A model generated the notes under the pieces. That model was not told the DNA's origin. It saw only the letters and a program-made list of their open reading frames with translations, and searched no databases. From NCBI RefSeq assembly GCF_003049725.1, contig NZ_QAGM01000008.1:1-64000 (forward strand): DNA of 64,000 nt. The letters are read 5' to 3'. Both the position numbers and the translations under genes were made by a program. Source of the DNA: Oceanimonas marisflavi. Its GTDB lineage: Bacteria > Pseudomonadota > Gammaproteobacteria > Enterobacterales > Aeromonadaceae. This document shows, one piece after another, positions 48,609-58,368 of the stretch (position 1 is the stretch's first letter; every line of letters begins with the position of its first letter).

Positions 48609-50033
48609 TTAAGCTCTTGCCGCCTGCTCCAGGCTGCGCCAGTCGCTGAACAGGTGCACAGGGTCGCACACCTTGCGCATGGCGTGCAGGGCGGTGGCAT
48701 AACCCAGCTGCAGGCCAAACAGGCGCACGCCCAGGGCTTCCTTGCCGTGTTCTACCTGGGCCTGCAGCTCTCGGGAAACCTCAAACTCGCCGTCGCTTAC
48801 CAGCAGAATATCCGCCTGGCGCCACTCCAGCTGCTGCAGCCGGGTCAGGGCGGCATTGAGCGGCGTGCTTACATCGGTGCCGCCGCTGAAGGAGCCGCGC
48901 AGCATGTCGAGCAGCTCGGGCAGGGTCAGGGTGTGATTGTCGAGCACCAGCAATTCACCGGCGCCGCCAAACAGATACACCAGACAGCCTCTTTGCTGCT
49001 GTTTGGCCATGCGCAGGGCTTCCAGCACCATGGCCTTGGACACCTGCTCCGCCAGGCCGTGCATGGAGGCGGAGGTGTCCAGGCACAGAATAATGGGGCC
49101 CAGCTGGGTGCCCTTGCCGTCCCCTTCGCCCTTGCCCGCCCGGGGCAGGGGCCAGTCGTTGCCCGCGTCGATGGGCATCACCCCGGCCACGGCATAGCTG
49201 AGCAGGCTCTGTTCGGCCCGGCGGGCGTGCCACAGCATGTGCAGAGACGGATGCCCCAGCAGGGCCGCCTCCAGTGCCAGCATGCGCGACAGGTTATCGG
49301 AGCGGGTAATGCCCTGGGTTTCCATGGGAATGCCCGGCAGCCGCCGCTCCCGGGGGCCCTTGTCTCGGGGGCTCATCATCTGCTGCAACTGGCTCAGGGT
49401 GGCGCTCTGCTCCGGATCCGGGCGCTGCTGGCCCATGAGTTTAAGCAGCTTTTGCAGCTCACGAATATCCGCCACCCAGCGGGCCAGGCGCAGCAGATCA
49501 AACCAGGCTCTGTCTCTCAGATTGCCGCTGTCCTTGTCGGTGCCGATGGCCGGGGCGATGCCGAACTCCTCGGCCACGTCATCCAGCGCCTGCCACAGGC
49601 TGATGCGCTGCTGCCACTGCTCCGCCAGCCTGGCAAGGGCTCTGCGCGTGTGCCGGGCCCGGGCGCGGCGCTCGGCCTGCTCAGCAGCCATGCCCTGTTG
49701 CGTGAGCAAACCGGCGGTGGCCGGCCAGTCCAGCTCCACCTGCTCCAGCACCAGTAATATGTCCTGTACGATGGCCCGGGCCACGTCCGGGGTTTCCTTG
49801 CAGTATTCCAGTGCACTGGCGCGCACCAGCAGCTGGCGAATACGTCGCTCGGTGCTGGTGCTCAACCAGTCGCCGGGGGCCGGCAGCCGGCCCTTGTCGA
49901 GTTCACTTAGCATGTCCAGCACCCGGTTGGCCCGGGGCAGCAGGCTGCCCAGGGGGTGAGTCACCACCAGGCTGAACAGGCTGGCGGGCAGCTCGCTTAA
50001 CGGCGCCAGGCCGGCACTTTGGGCGGGGGCCAT
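48609..50033 (-). CDS. viaA: ViaA (VWA-domain partner of RavA)
   Basis: 474-residue protein with a long helical N-terminal region and a C-terminal von Willebrand A domain whose MIDAS motif is LCLDTSASMHG; threonine and aspartate of the second MIDAS segment are in FSGGTDVSTPL. In E. coli, ViaA works with the AAA+ ATPase RavA on lipid membranes, respiratory complex I/fumarate reductase and aminoglycoside sensitivity. ATG 50033 lies 1 nt after the ravA stop; an in-frame ATG at 50060 would overlap ravA. Confidence 0.93.
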   Translation of the reverse strand: MAPAQSAGLAPLSELPASLFSLVVTHPLGSLLPRANRVLDMLSELDKGRLPAPGDWLSTSTERRIRQLLVRASALEYCKETPDVARAIVQDILLVLEQVELDWPATAGLLTQQGMAAEQAERRARARHTRRALARLAEQWQQRISLWQALDDVAEEFGIAPAIGTDKDSGNLRDRAWFDLLRLARWVADIRELQKLLKLMGQQRPDPEQSATLSQLQQMMSPRDKGPRERRLPGIPMETQGITRSDNLSRMLALEAALLGHPSLHMLWHARRAEQSLLSYAVAGVMPIDAGNDWPLPRAGKGEGDGKGTQLGPIILCLDTSASMHGLAEQVSKAMVLEALRMAKQQQRGCLVYLFGGAGELLVLDNHTLTLPELLDMLRGSFSGGTDVSTPLNAALTRLQQLEWRQADILLVSDGEFEVSRELQAQVEHGKEALGVRLFGLQLGYATALHAMRKVCDPVHLFSDWRSLEQAARA

Positions 50034-50034
50034 A

Positions 50035-51489
50035 TCAGTCTTCAACCGGCAGTTCGGCAAAGGCCCGGCGCAATGCCTGCAGTCGCTCGTGCTGACGGCT
50101 CAGGCCGGCCTGTTGCTGCTCCAGCTGGGCGCGGGCGCGCTCACCCAGCGCCGGGCTCAGCCACAGGTGCTGGCGCAGCCGCTGGCCCAGACCCTGCTGC
50201 TGGCGCTCAAGCCATTCAAGGTACTGGGCCAGCTCATCGATGCGTTCATCCAGCTGGCGTAGGCGCGAGGCCACATGGCTCGCCGGCCAGGCCCTGGGCT
50301 GCAGGGCGCTGGGGCGCTGATAGCTTTCCATCAGCGGCTGGTATTGATCCAGATTGCCGCCGAGGTTGCGAATTTCCTGCTCGGTAAACACCGAGTCCGG
50401 CAGCCGGGGCTGACGATAAAGCAGCTGACCGCTTTCATTGCGGCGTTGCCGTTCGCCCCTGGCTTCGGTGACCGGCTGGCCCTGCTCGTCGAGGTAAAGC
50501 TGGTAGCCCTGCTCGTTGAGGGACGGCAGCACAGGATCGGCGTCCTGATCCAGCCGCTCCTGCCAGCTGTCCACCAGCTCGCTTACCAGCTGCGGGCTGA
50601 AGCCCGGATCGGCGGCAACGTGCTCGTGCAGCCAGTCGGTCAGGCGACCCTGCTGCTCCGGCTGCTGCCACAGGCAGTGGGGCAGCAGCCAGGCGTCGAG
50701 CAGGTCGGCTTGTTGCTGGCCGTTGCAGCAGGCGGATACCTTGAGCAGCTTGACCACCTTGCGCCAGCGCCGGTCGGACACCGGAATTTCCTGCTCGGCG
50801 AGAAAACGGCGCAGGCTGTGCAGCAGGCGGATCAGCGCAGGCGACAGCGGCAGCTGCCCGGCTTCCTTGCGCAGGGCGGCCAGCTCGGCACCGGTTAACT
50901 TCAGCTCGGCCGCCGGCGCCTGATAGTCGCTGTTCAGGGTCAGCAGGCCGGTAAAGGCGTCGTCACCCACCGGCGCCACCTGATAGCGCAGCAGAAAGCG
51001 GTCGTACAGGGCGTTGAGCTCGGCCCCTTCCGGCAGCTCGTTGCTGGCGGCGATCACCGACACCAGGGGCACCGGCAGGCGCTCGTTGCCATTGTCGAAC
51101 TGGCGCTCGTTGAGCAGGGTCAGCAGGCTGTTGAGAATGGCGCTGTTGGCCTTGAAGATCTCGTCGATAAAGGCGATGGACGCCTCGGGCAGATAGCCCT
51201 TGGTCTGGCGCAGGTATCTGTCCTGCTCCAGCGCCTTGATGGACAGAGGACCAAACAGCTCTTCCGGTACCGAGAAGCGGGTCAGCAGCCGCTCAAAATA
51301 GCTGCCGTCGGCCATCAGGGTGTGCAGCCGGCGCGACAGCTCGCTTTTGGCGGTGCCGGGAGGACCCAGCAGCAGCAGGTGCTCGCCGGAAAGGGCCGCC
51401 AGCAGCGCCAGCCGGGCCGGTGTTTCCCGCTCCAGCAGGCCCTGTTGCAGGTGTTCGATAAGTGCTGCAATGCGGTTTTTTGCGTCCAT
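50035..51489 (-). CDS. ravA: MoxR-family AAA+ ATPase RavA
   Basis: 484-residue AAA+ ATPase with Walker A GPPGTAKSELSRR, Walker B ASIAFIDEIFKANS, sensor-1 VIAASNELPEG, and a C-terminal LARA-like triple-helix region rich in Q/L/R. It pairs with ViaA to form the ravA-viaA operon. In E. coli RavA interacts with the lysine decarboxylase CadA/LdcI; no decarboxylase is encoded nearby. Confidence 0.94.
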   Translation of the reverse strand: MDAKNRIAALIEHLQQGLLERETPARLALLAALSGEHLLLLGPPGTAKSELSRRLHTLMADGSYFERLLTRFSVPEELFGPLSIKALEQDRYLRQTKGYLPEASIAFIDEIFKANSAILNSLLTLLNERQFDNGNERLPVPLVSVIAASNELPEGAELNALYDRFLLRYQVAPVGDDAFTGLLTLNSDYQAPAAELKLTGAELAALRKEAGQLPLSPALIRLLHSLRRFLAEQEIPVSDRRWRKVVKLLKVSACCNGQQQADLLDAWLLPHCLWQQPEQQGRLTDWLHEHVAADPGFSPQLVSELVDSWQERLDQDADPVLPSLNEQGYQLYLDEQGQPVTEARGERQRRNESGQLLYRQPRLPDSVFTEQEIRNLGGNLDQYQPLMESYQRPSALQPRAWPASHVASRLRQLDERIDELAQYLEWLERQQQGLGQRLRQHLWLSPALGERARAQLEQQQAGLSRQHERLQALRRAFAELPVED

Positions 51490-51668
51490 GTGCCAGACCT
51501 GTAAGTAATTTGTATTAAAAGCTTGGCAACATTGTACTGAAAAAGTAGTGTGTGACCAATGTCACGAATAGCGGCCAGCTGTACCGGGCCGAGCCCGGAC
51601 TCCTTCGGCTTTTCGCTTTGCAGCACTTGTGCCAAAATGCCCTTTTACCGCAAGCAAGAGGCCATTAC

Positions 51669-52250
51669 ATGTATCAGAGTCTGATCCGCAGCGAGCTGAA
51701 CGAAGCCGCCGAGGTGCTGAGCCGCTTTCTGGCCGATGACGCCAACATTGCCGCCATTGAGCGGGCCGCCAGACTGCTGGCCGACAGCTTCAAGGCCGGC
51801 GGCAAGGTGCTGTCTTGCGGCAATGGTGGTTCTCACTGCGACGCCATGCACTTTGCCGAGGAGCTGACCGGCCGTTACCGGGAAAACCGCCCCGGCTATC
51901 CGGCCATCGCCATTTCTGATCCCAGCCATCTGTCCTGCGTGTCCAACGACTTTGGCTACGAGTTCGTGTTCTCCCGCTATCTGGAAGCGGTGGGCCGGGA
52001 AGGGGACGTATTGCTCGGCCTGTCCACCAGCGGCAACTCGGCCAATATCCTCAAGGCCATTGAGGTGGCCAAAGCCAGGGGCATTCGAACCATTGCCCTC
52101 ACCGGCAAGGACGGCGGCAAAATGGCGGGGCTGGCGGATGTGGAAATTCGCGTACCGCATTTCGGCTACGCCGACCGCATTCAGGAAGTGCACATCAAGA
52201 TCATTCACATTCTGATCCAGCTGGTCGAAAAGGAAATGGAGCAAGAGTAA
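51669..52250 (+). CDS. gmhA: Sedoheptulose-7-phosphate isomerase GmhA (LpcA)
   Basis: Makes D-glycero-D-manno-heptose-7-phosphate, first step of LPS inner-core heptose synthesis. 193 residues (E. coli 192): SIS domain with [40 protein letters not shown] and [23 protein letters not shown] 51669 ([14 protein letters not shown]) is the family start; open sequence upstream is not conserved. It sits 4 bp before yafJ, as in E. coli (gmhA-yafJ). Confidence 0.96.
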   Translation: MYQSLIRSELNEAAEVLSRFLADDANIAAIERAARLLADSFKAGGKVLSCGNGGSHCDAMHFAEELTGRYRENRPGYPAIAISDPSHLSCVSNDFGYEFVFSRYLEAVGREGDVLLGLSTSGNSANILKAIEVAKARGIRTIALTGKDGGKMAGLADVEIRVPHFGYADRIQEVHIKIIHILIQLVEKEMEQE

Positions 52251-52254
52251 GCCC

Positions 52255-53046
52255 ATGTGTGAACTGCTAGGGATGAGCGCCAATGTGCCCACCGACATCT
52301 GTTTCAGCTTTACCGGTCTGATGCAGCGGGGCGGGCGCACCGGCCCCCACAAGGACGGCTGGGGCATTGTATTTTACGAGGGCAAGGGCCTGCGCACCTT
52401 CAAGGATCCGCAGCCCTCCAGCCAGTCGCGCATTGCCCAGCTGGTGCAGGAATACCCCATCAAGAGCTGCGCCGTGGTCAGCCATATCCGTCAGGCCAAC
52501 CGGGGCGGCATTGCCCTGGAAAATACTCACCCCTTTACCCGGGAGCAGTGGGGGCGCTACTGGACCTTTGCCCATAATGGCCAGCTCAGTGGCTATAAAA
52601 AGCTCAAGACCGGCCGCCACAAGCCGGTGGGGGACACCGACAGCGAGCTGGCCTTTTGCTGGATATTGCACGAGCTGGAGCGAAAGTATCCGCGCAAGCC
52701 CGGCAACATGGCGGCCATGTTCCGTTATGTGGCCACCCTGTGCGATCAGCTGCGCGGGCTGGGGGTGTTCAATATGCTGCTTACCGACGGCGAATACCTG
52801 ATGACCTACTGCACCAATAACCTGCACTGGATCACCCGCCGTGCCCCCTTTGGGCCTGCCCGGCTGATTGACGAAGACGTGGAAATCGACTTTCAGCAGG
52901 AAACCACCCCCAACGACATCGTTACCGTGATCGCCACCCAGCCGCTTACCAACAACGAGCAGTGGCACAAAATGCAGCCCGGTGAATACAACCTGTTCTG
53001 GCTCGGCGAGCGGGTGGCCGGCAACGGCGAAGAGCCCGTCTCCTGA
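52255..53046 (+). CDS. yafJ: Class II glutamine amidotransferase YafJ
   Basis: 263-residue Ntn-hydrolase-fold protein whose nucleophile is Cys2 after Met removal (MCELLGMSANVPTDI). Other family motifs are HKDGWGIVFYEGKGL, VVSHIRQANRGG, ENTHPF and FAHNGQL. No synthase domain is attached, so the acceptor reaction is unknown. It forms a conserved pair with gmhA. Confidence 0.94.
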   Translation: MCELLGMSANVPTDICFSFTGLMQRGGRTGPHKDGWGIVFYEGKGLRTFKDPQPSSQSRIAQLVQEYPIKSCAVVSHIRQANRGGIALENTHPFTREQWGRYWTFAHNGQLSGYKKLKTGRHKPVGDTDSELAFCWILHELERKYPRKPGNMAAMFRYVATLCDQLRGLGVFNMLLTDGEYLMTYCTNNLHWITRRAPFGPARLIDEDVEIDFQQETTPNDIVTVIATQPLTNNEQWHKMQPGEYNLFWLGERVAGNGEEPVS

Positions 53047-53076
53047 GCCTTGAAAAAATCGCTGAAAACTAGCGCA

Positions 53077-53385
53077 ATGCGAAGCAGCAGCGCGGTTGCG
53101 CTTCGCCGGCACGCTGCAAGTACATCCTTGTAGTGCTCGGCACATGCCATCCATGGCATGTGACGGCCGGCTTCGGCAATCCCCGCTGCTGTTTCATGTG
53201 GCTATCGTGCTGGCTGCAGGATACTGACAGTCAACTTTGTGCCTGACTCAGGAGGGCAAAGGGTGACTGCTTCTGTGGCCCTCTGCGCCAGGGATGGCGC
53301 AGCGGAGCCCCCATGGATGGGTTTACGGCGAGCCAAAGAAGCAGTGCGCTTTGTCCGACGGAAGTGCACTGTCCTGAAAGCGGCA
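53077..53385. repeat. Dispersed structured repeat, copy B
   Basis: Lies in the 409-bp gap between yafJ and the Lon-like gene; the rest of the gap shows nothing recognisable apart from the lon start. Related to copy A at 48321-48602. Module 1 closes by GAAGCAGCAGCG (53081-53092) with CGCTGCTGTTTC (53184-53195) and contains an extra pair of small hairpins (GTACATCCTTGTA; ACATGCCATCCATGGCATGT). Module 2 contains CTGCGCCAGGGATGGCGCAG and CCCCCATGGATGGG. Confidence 0.85.
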
Positions 53386-53455
53386 AGGGCCTGCACCTCA
53401 ACGCTCGAAGGCTTATTGGCTAAGCTTTGTGCAGACTGTCTGTACGAGGCTGGCC

Positions 53456-55861
53456 ATGACTGCTGTATCTCCTCTTGATCCCCAACGGCTTTATCGCGCC
53501 TGCGATGAAGCCCTGTTTACCTTTACCACCACCGACGAGCTCACCGACAGCGGTGCAATGGTGGGGCAGGAGCAGCTGCTCGAAGCCCTGTCGTTTGGCA
53601 CTGGCATACGCCGTCAGGGGTTTAACATCTACATGATGGCGCCGGAAAACTGCAACCGGCATACCCTGATCCGGCGCTTTCTCAGCGGCCGGGCAGAAAG
53701 CGAGCCGGTGCCGGCGGACTTGTGTTATGTCCACGGTTTTGAAGAAGCGATACGGCCCGAACTGCTGGTGCTGCCTCCGGGAGTGGGGCGGCGTTTTCGC
53801 GCTAGTCTCGACAAGCTGGTGGAAGAGCTGTTGTTGTCCATTCCGGCCATTTTTGATACCGAGGAATACCATAACCGGCTGGATGAGCTAAACCAGCAGC
53901 TGGCCGAGCGCCAGACCGCCGCCATGAACGAAGTCAGGGTCTTGGCCAAGGCCGAAGAGGTGGCCCTGATCAAAACCCCCACCGGCTTTACCCTGGCACC
54001 GAAAAAGGACGGAGAAGTGCTGGATGCGCGCAGTTTCCACCAGCTGCCGGAAGCGGAACGCGCCGCCATGGAGCAGGCCATTGAACGGGTGGAAAAACGG
54101 TTGCAGGAGGTGCTGCAGCAGTTTCCTCAGTGGAAGCGGGAAACCCAGCAACACATTCAGTGGCTGAACGAAGAAATGGTCATGTTCGCCGGTGGCAGCC
54201 TGATCGATGAGCTGTGCGAGGAATATGCCGGCTGCGAGCCGGCCATTCATCACCTGGAAGCGATTCAGCAGGATCTGGCGGGCAACGTCAACCTGTTGCT
54301 GGCCTATATGCGCGAAGGTGAGCTGCCGGCTCATCTGCTGGCGCGTTATCGGCTTAATCTGCTGGTGGATAACGCCGACACACAGGGTGCGCCCGTGATT
54401 TACGAAGACTGGCCCAATCTCATCCGGTTGCTGGGTCGGGTGGAGCACCATGTGGAGCAGGGCGCCCTGATCACCGATTTTACCCTGATCCGTGCCGGTG
54501 CCCTGCACAAGGCGAATGGTGGCTATCTGATCCTCGATGTGCAACGACTGCTGCAGCAGCCCATGGTGTGGGAAGTGCTGAAGCGGGCGCTCTATGCCCG
54601 TGAAGTCCGAATTGAATCTTTGGAACGCTTTTACAGTCTGGCCAGTACCGTCAGCCTGGAGCCTGAGCCGGTGCCCCTGGAGCTCAAGGTGATCCTTATC
54701 GGTGATCGCCGGTTGTATTACCTGCTGGCGGCCCATGATCCGGACTTTGGCAAGCTGTTCAAGGTGCAGGCGGACTATAACGACGATATTGAGGTCAGCC
54801 AGGAAAATCTGCAGCGGTATGCCCGTTTTATCGGCTGGCTGGCGCGCCAGCAGGATCTGCGTCCACTTACCCGCTGTGGCGTGGCCCGCATGATCGAGTA
54901 TGCCGGCCGGCTGGCGGATGATCAGCAGCGGCTGTCGGCACTGACCGAAGAGCTGACCGATGTGCTGCAGGAGGCCAACTATCTGACCGAAAGTGCCAGT
55001 CAGAGCTGCATTAGTGGTGAGGCGGTTGAGCGGGCGCGGGCGGCGGGACGGCGGCGGGCGGCGCGTATCCACCGCCGCATGGAAGAGTCGATATTGCGTG
55101 GCAGCAAGCTGATCGATACCGAGGGCGCCGTGGTCGGGCAGGTCAACGGTCTGACGGTGCTGGACATGGGCAACTACCGTTTTGGTCAGCCGGCACGCAT
55201 TACCGCCATTGCCCGGCTGGGCAGCGGATCCGTGCTCGATATCGAGCGCGAGGTGAAGCTGAGCGGGGCCATACACGCCAAGGCCATGCTGATTCTGTCC
55301 CGTTTTCTGAGTCACCGTTACGCCGCCGAAGGTCCCATGCCGGTGTCCGCCAGCCTGGCCTTTGAGCAGTCTTACGGCATGATCGAAGGCGACAGCGCCT
55401 CGGTGGCCGAATGCTGCGCCCTGATCTCCGCCATGGGGGAAGTGCCCCTTAACCAGGCTCTGGCGGTCACCGGCTCCATTAACCAGTTTGGCCGGGTGCA
55501 GCCCATTGGTGGCGTCAACGAAAAGATTGAGGGCTTTTTTGAGGTCTGTCAGGCCCGGGGGATGGCGCCTGGTCAGGGGGTGATCATTCCTGCCAGCAAC
55601 ACCGACAACCTGATGCTGAGCCGGGAAGTGCGCGATGCCGTGGCCGAAGGGCAATTCAGCGTGTATGCGGTATCCGAGCTGGATCAGGCCCTGGCCCTGC
55701 TCACCGGTATGGCGGTGGGTCAGATCGACGATCAGGGGAATTACCCGGCAGACTCGGTCAACGGCCGGGTGCAGCAGTGCCTGGCACGGCTGGCCGAGGT
55801 ACAGCGCAAGCTGCACCGGCATGATGACGACAACGGTGACACCGGGGAGAAAACGTCATGA
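53456..55861 (+). CDS. Lon-like ATP-dependent protease (S16; LonB/YcbZ type)
   Basis: 801-residue protein with an N-terminal AAA-like region, a long coiled insertion (about 140-240) and a C-terminal S16 protease domain. The Ser/Lys dyad is S647 (MIEGDSASVAE) and K690 (IGGVNEKIEGFF), spaced 43 residues as in E. coli Lon (679/722). The position of Walker A (residues 62-70, APENCNRHT) lacks the GK[ST] signature, so ATP binding may be weak or absent. ATG 53456 has GAGG 8 nt upstream; an in-frame ATG at 53429 is less likely. Overlaps the next gene by 4 bp (ATGA). Confidence 0.92.
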   Translation: MTAVSPLDPQRLYRACDEALFTFTTTDELTDSGAMVGQEQLLEALSFGTGIRRQGFNIYMMAPENCNRHTLIRRFLSGRAESEPVPADLCYVHGFEEAIRPELLVLPPGVGRRFRASLDKLVEELLLSIPAIFDTEEYHNRLDELNQQLAERQTAAMNEVRVLAKAEEVALIKTPTGFTLAPKKDGEVLDARSFHQLPEAERAAMEQAIERVEKRLQEVLQQFPQWKRETQQHIQWLNEEMVMFAGGSLIDELCEEYAGCEPAIHHLEAIQQDLAGNVNLLLAYMREGELPAHLLARYRLNLLVDNADTQGAPVIYEDWPNLIRLLGRVEHHVEQGALITDFTLIRAGALHKANGGYLILDVQRLLQQPMVWEVLKRALYAREVRIESLERFYSLASTVSLEPEPVPLELKVILIGDRRLYYLLAAHDPDFGKLFKVQADYNDDIEVSQENLQRYARFIGWLARQQDLRPLTRCGVARMIEYAGRLADDQQRLSALTEELTDVLQEANYLTESASQSCISGEAVERARAAGRRRAARIHRRMEESILRGSKLIDTEGAVVGQVNGLTVLDMGNYRFGQPARITAIARLGSGSVLDIEREVKLSGAIHAKAMLILSRFLSHRYAAEGPMPVSASLAFEQSYGMIEGDSASVAECCALISAMGEVPLNQALAVTGSINQFGRVQPIGGVNEKIEGFFEVCQARGMAPGQGVIIPASNTDNLMLSREVRDAVAEGQFSVYAVSELDQALALLTGMAVGQIDDQGNYPADSVNGRVQQCLARLAEVQRKLHRHDDDNGDTGEKTS

Positions 55862-56649
55862 TGCGGCGTCTGGTCTGGTATCTGGAGCTCAGTGGCCGGG
55901 AGCTGGAACAACTGGAAGCGGTGGTGGACTTTGCCGCCGGACAGGGCGTAAGCCTGCGTACCGTGTTTGTGGAAGACGAATATCTGCTGCGTTGTGGCGA
56001 GCTGCCCTGCAGTCGCGAGATCAGCCTGCTGACCGGCAAGGTCAGGCCGCTCAGCAGTGCTCAGCTGGCCTGGCAGCTGCAGCGGCGCAGAGAGCGGGCC
56101 GAACAGCGGCTGGCGGCCCTGGCCCGGCAACGGGCGCTGGAATGGAGCCGGGAGGTGACCCGGGGCCGGCGTGAGCAACTGCTCAGTGCTGCCAGCGGCG
56201 ACGATATGGCGGTGCTGATGCTCAGTGCCGGAGAGCCCCTGCCGGTATGGCTGAGTGGGGTGCAGCGTCCGGTCTTGCTGCTGGGGGCGCACTTTCGGCC
56301 GCTGAACCAGTTACTGGTGGTACTGGATGATATCAGCGATACCGGGCTGCTGGAGCAGGGCCAGGCCCTGGCCGGACGGAGTGGCTGGCCGCTGTGGGTG
56401 CTGGTGCCGGCGGCAAAAATGGATGAGCTGGCGCCGCTGCTGGCAAACAAGGGGCTGGAGGAGGCCGTGTTGCCATTACGCCACTGGTCGCTGGCCGCCT
56501 GGCTCACCGCCGCCACCGACAGGGCCAGCCTGCTGCTGACGCGGGCCAGCCTGCTGCTGACGCGGGCCAGCAGCCCGGCGCTGGCGAACGCCAGCAGCAC
56601 CGGCATTAACGCCATGCTGTTATTGCCGGCCAGTCCGTCACAGCCATAA
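55858..56649 (+). CDS. Protein of unknown function coupled to the Lon-like protease
   Basis: 263-residue protein not recognised. It begins MMRRLVWYLELSGRELEQLE, has a basic helical middle (RRRERAEQRLAALARQRALE), a VLLLGAHFRPLNQLLVVLDD stretch that could be an alpha/beta sandwich like universal-stress domains, and a Ser/Ala/Leu-rich tail. A 21-bp tandem duplication gives SLLLTRA twice near residues 222-235. Start overlap with the lon-like stop (ATGA) suggests a substrate adaptor or regulator of that protease; this is inference. Confidence 0.75.
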   Translation: MMRRLVWYLELSGRELEQLEAVVDFAAGQGVSLRTVFVEDEYLLRCGELPCSREISLLTGKVRPLSSAQLAWQLQRRRERAEQRLAALARQRALEWSREVTRGRREQLLSAASGDDMAVLMLSAGEPLPVWLSGVQRPVLLLGAHFRPLNQLLVVLDDISDTGLLEQGQALAGRSGWPLWVLVPAAKMDELAPLLANKGLEEAVLPLRHWSLAAWLTAATDRASLLLTRASLLLTRASSPALANASSTGINAMLLLPASPSQP

Positions 56650-56676
56650 AAAAAGAATGCCGAAGCATTCTTTTTA
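56650..56676. terminator. Bidirectional terminator between the lon-like operon and purN
   Basis: AAAGAATGC-CGAA-GCATTCTTTTT hairpin with A-run on the left and T-run on the right, starting at the end of the upstream stop codon and 20 bp from the purN stop on the other strand. Confidence 0.92.
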
Positions 56677-56695
56677 CGGTTTATTCTGTGGCGGC

Positions 56696-57334
56696 TTACT
56701 CGCCGGCGTGGCCTTCCGGCGGCAGGGGCTGGTTATCCAGCCAGGCCTGGCCGTCCTTCATGGCCAGCCGGCCGTCGCAGAACCAGCGCACCGCCAGCGG
56801 ATAGATGGCGTGCTCCTGCACATGCACCCGCTCGGCCACCGTGGTGGCGTCGTCTTCGGCAAACACCGGCACCCGGGCCTGCAAAATCACCGGGCCGCCA
56901 TCCAGCTCTTCGGTCACAAAGTGCACGCTGCAGCCGTGTTCGTCGTCGCCGGCGTCAATGGCCCGCTGATGGGTGTTCAGCCCCTGATATTTGGGCAGCA
57001 GGGAAGGGTGAATGTTGAGCATTCGCCCTTCATAGCGGCGCACAAAGCCGGGAGTGAGAATGCGCATAAAGCCCGCCAGCACCAGCAGATCCGGCTGGTA
57101 ACCGTCAATCAGCTGCATCAGGGCGGTGTCATAGCTTTCCCGGTCGGGGTAGTCCCTGCCCGGCAGTACCTCGGTGGCTACCCCCGCCATGCGGGCCCGC
57201 TCTAGGCCATAGGCCTCGGCCTTGTTGCTGATCACCGCCACCACCTCGCCGCCCAGGCGGCCATCGGCCGCCTGATCCAGCATGGCCTGCAGGTTGCTGC
57301 CGTTGCCGGAGATCAGCACCAGGATGCGTTTCAT
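56696..57334 (-). CDS. purN: Phosphoribosylglycinamide formyltransferase PurN
   Basis: Transfers formyl from 10-formyl-THF to GAR in purine synthesis. 212 residues: [38 protein letters not shown] with the catalytic Asn-His, [10 protein letters not shown] and the [20 protein letters not shown] motif (catalytic Asp). It overlaps purM by 4 bp. Confidence 0.97.
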   Translation of the reverse strand: MKRILVLISGNGSNLQAMLDQAADGRLGGEVVAVISNKAEAYGLERARMAGVATEVLPGRDYPDRESYDTALMQLIDGYQPDLLVLAGFMRILTPGFVRRYEGRMLNIHPSLLPKYQGLNTHQRAIDAGDDEHGCSVHFVTEELDGGPVILQARVPVFAEDDATTVAERVHVQEHAIYPLAVRWFCDGRLAMKDGQAWLDNQPLPPEGHAGE

Positions 57335-58368
57335 TTGATTTCGACCTGCTCTTCGCCGTCGGCGGCCTGCTCGATGTGACCGATGACCCAGGCGTTCTCG
57401 CCGGCGTTCTGCATAAACTGAACGGCGGCGTCGGCCTGGTCGGCGGGCAGGGCGATCACCATGCCCACACCACAGTTGAAGGTGCGGTACATTTCATGGG
57501 TTTCCACGTTGCCGGCCTGCTGCAGCCAGGTGAACACCTCGGGCCACTGCCAGCTGGCGCCGTCGATCACCGCCTTGGCGCTCTCGGGCAATACGCGGGG
57601 AATGTTTTCCCAGAAACCGCCGCCGGTAATGTGGCTGAGGGCGTGAATGTCAAACTGCTTGATCAGTTCCAGCACCGGCTTCACATAGATGCGGGTGGGG
57701 GCCATCAGGGCGTCGGCCAGGGTGGCGTCGCCCAGAGGCTGGTTCAGATCTGCCTGGCTCACTTCCAGGATCTTGCGGATCAGGGAATAACCGTTGGAAT
57801 GCGGGCCGCTGGAGGCCAGGGCGATCAGGGCATCACCTGAGGCCACTTTGGAGCCGTCGATAATGCCGCTTTTCTCAACCACACCCACACAAAATCCTGC
57901 CAGGTCGTAGTCGCCGGCTTCGTACATGCCGGGCATTTCCGCGGTCTCGCCGCCGATCAGGGCGCAGCCGCTCAGCTCGCAGCCTTCACCAATGCCGGTG
58001 ACCACGTCGGCGGCGGTGTCCACGTCCAGCTTGCCGGTGGCGTAATAGTCGAGGAAAAACAGCGGCTCGGCACCCTGCACAATCAGATCGTTAACGCACA
58101 TGGCCACCAGATCCACGCCCACGCCCTGGTGGCGCTTGAGGTCAATGGCCAGGCGCAGCTTGGTGCCCACACCGTCGGTGCCGGCCACCAGTACCGGCTC
58201 CTTGTAACCGGTGGGCAGCTGGCACAGGGCGCCAAAGCCCCCGAGACCGCCCATGACTTCCGGGCGCTGAGTGCGGCGGCTGACGCCCTTGATGCGTTCA
58301 ACCAGGGCGTTACCGGCGTCGATGTCGACACCGGCGTCTTTGTAGCTCAGGGGTTTGTTCTGCGTCAC
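57331..58368 (-). CDS. purM: Phosphoribosylformylglycinamidine cyclo-ligase PurM
   Basis: ATP-dependent AIR synthetase. [35 protein letters not shown] and [11 protein letters not shown] are family signatures. The GTG at 58368 preceded by AAGG 9 nt upstream gives 345 residues, the E. coli length; an ATG at 58386 would add six residues without a clear ribosome site. Operon purM-purN; divergent from upp as in E. coli. Confidence 0.95.
   Translation of the reverse strand: MTQNKPLSYKDAGVDIDAGNALVERIKGVSRRTQRPEVMGGLGGFGALCQLPTGYKEPVLVAGTDGVGTKLRLAIDLKRHQGVGVDLVAMCVNDLIVQGAEPLFFLDYYATGKLDVDTAADVVTGIGEGCELSGCALIGGETAEMPGMYEAGDYDLAGFCVGVVEKSGIIDGSKVASGDALIALASSGPHSNGYSLIRKILEVSQADLNQPLGDATLADALMAPTRIYVKPVLELIKQFDIHALSHITGGGFWENIPRVLPESAKAVIDGASWQWPEVFTWLQQAGNVETHEMYRTFNCGVGMVIALPADQADAAVQFMQNAGENAWVIGHIEQAADGEEQVEIK

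Noticed and set aside
53888-55822. 644-codon open frame on the minus strand opposite the Lon-like gene
   Set aside because: The Lon-like frame has a clear S16 catalytic dyad at the expected spacing; the antisense frame is rich in Gln/His/Gly and has no recognised motif.
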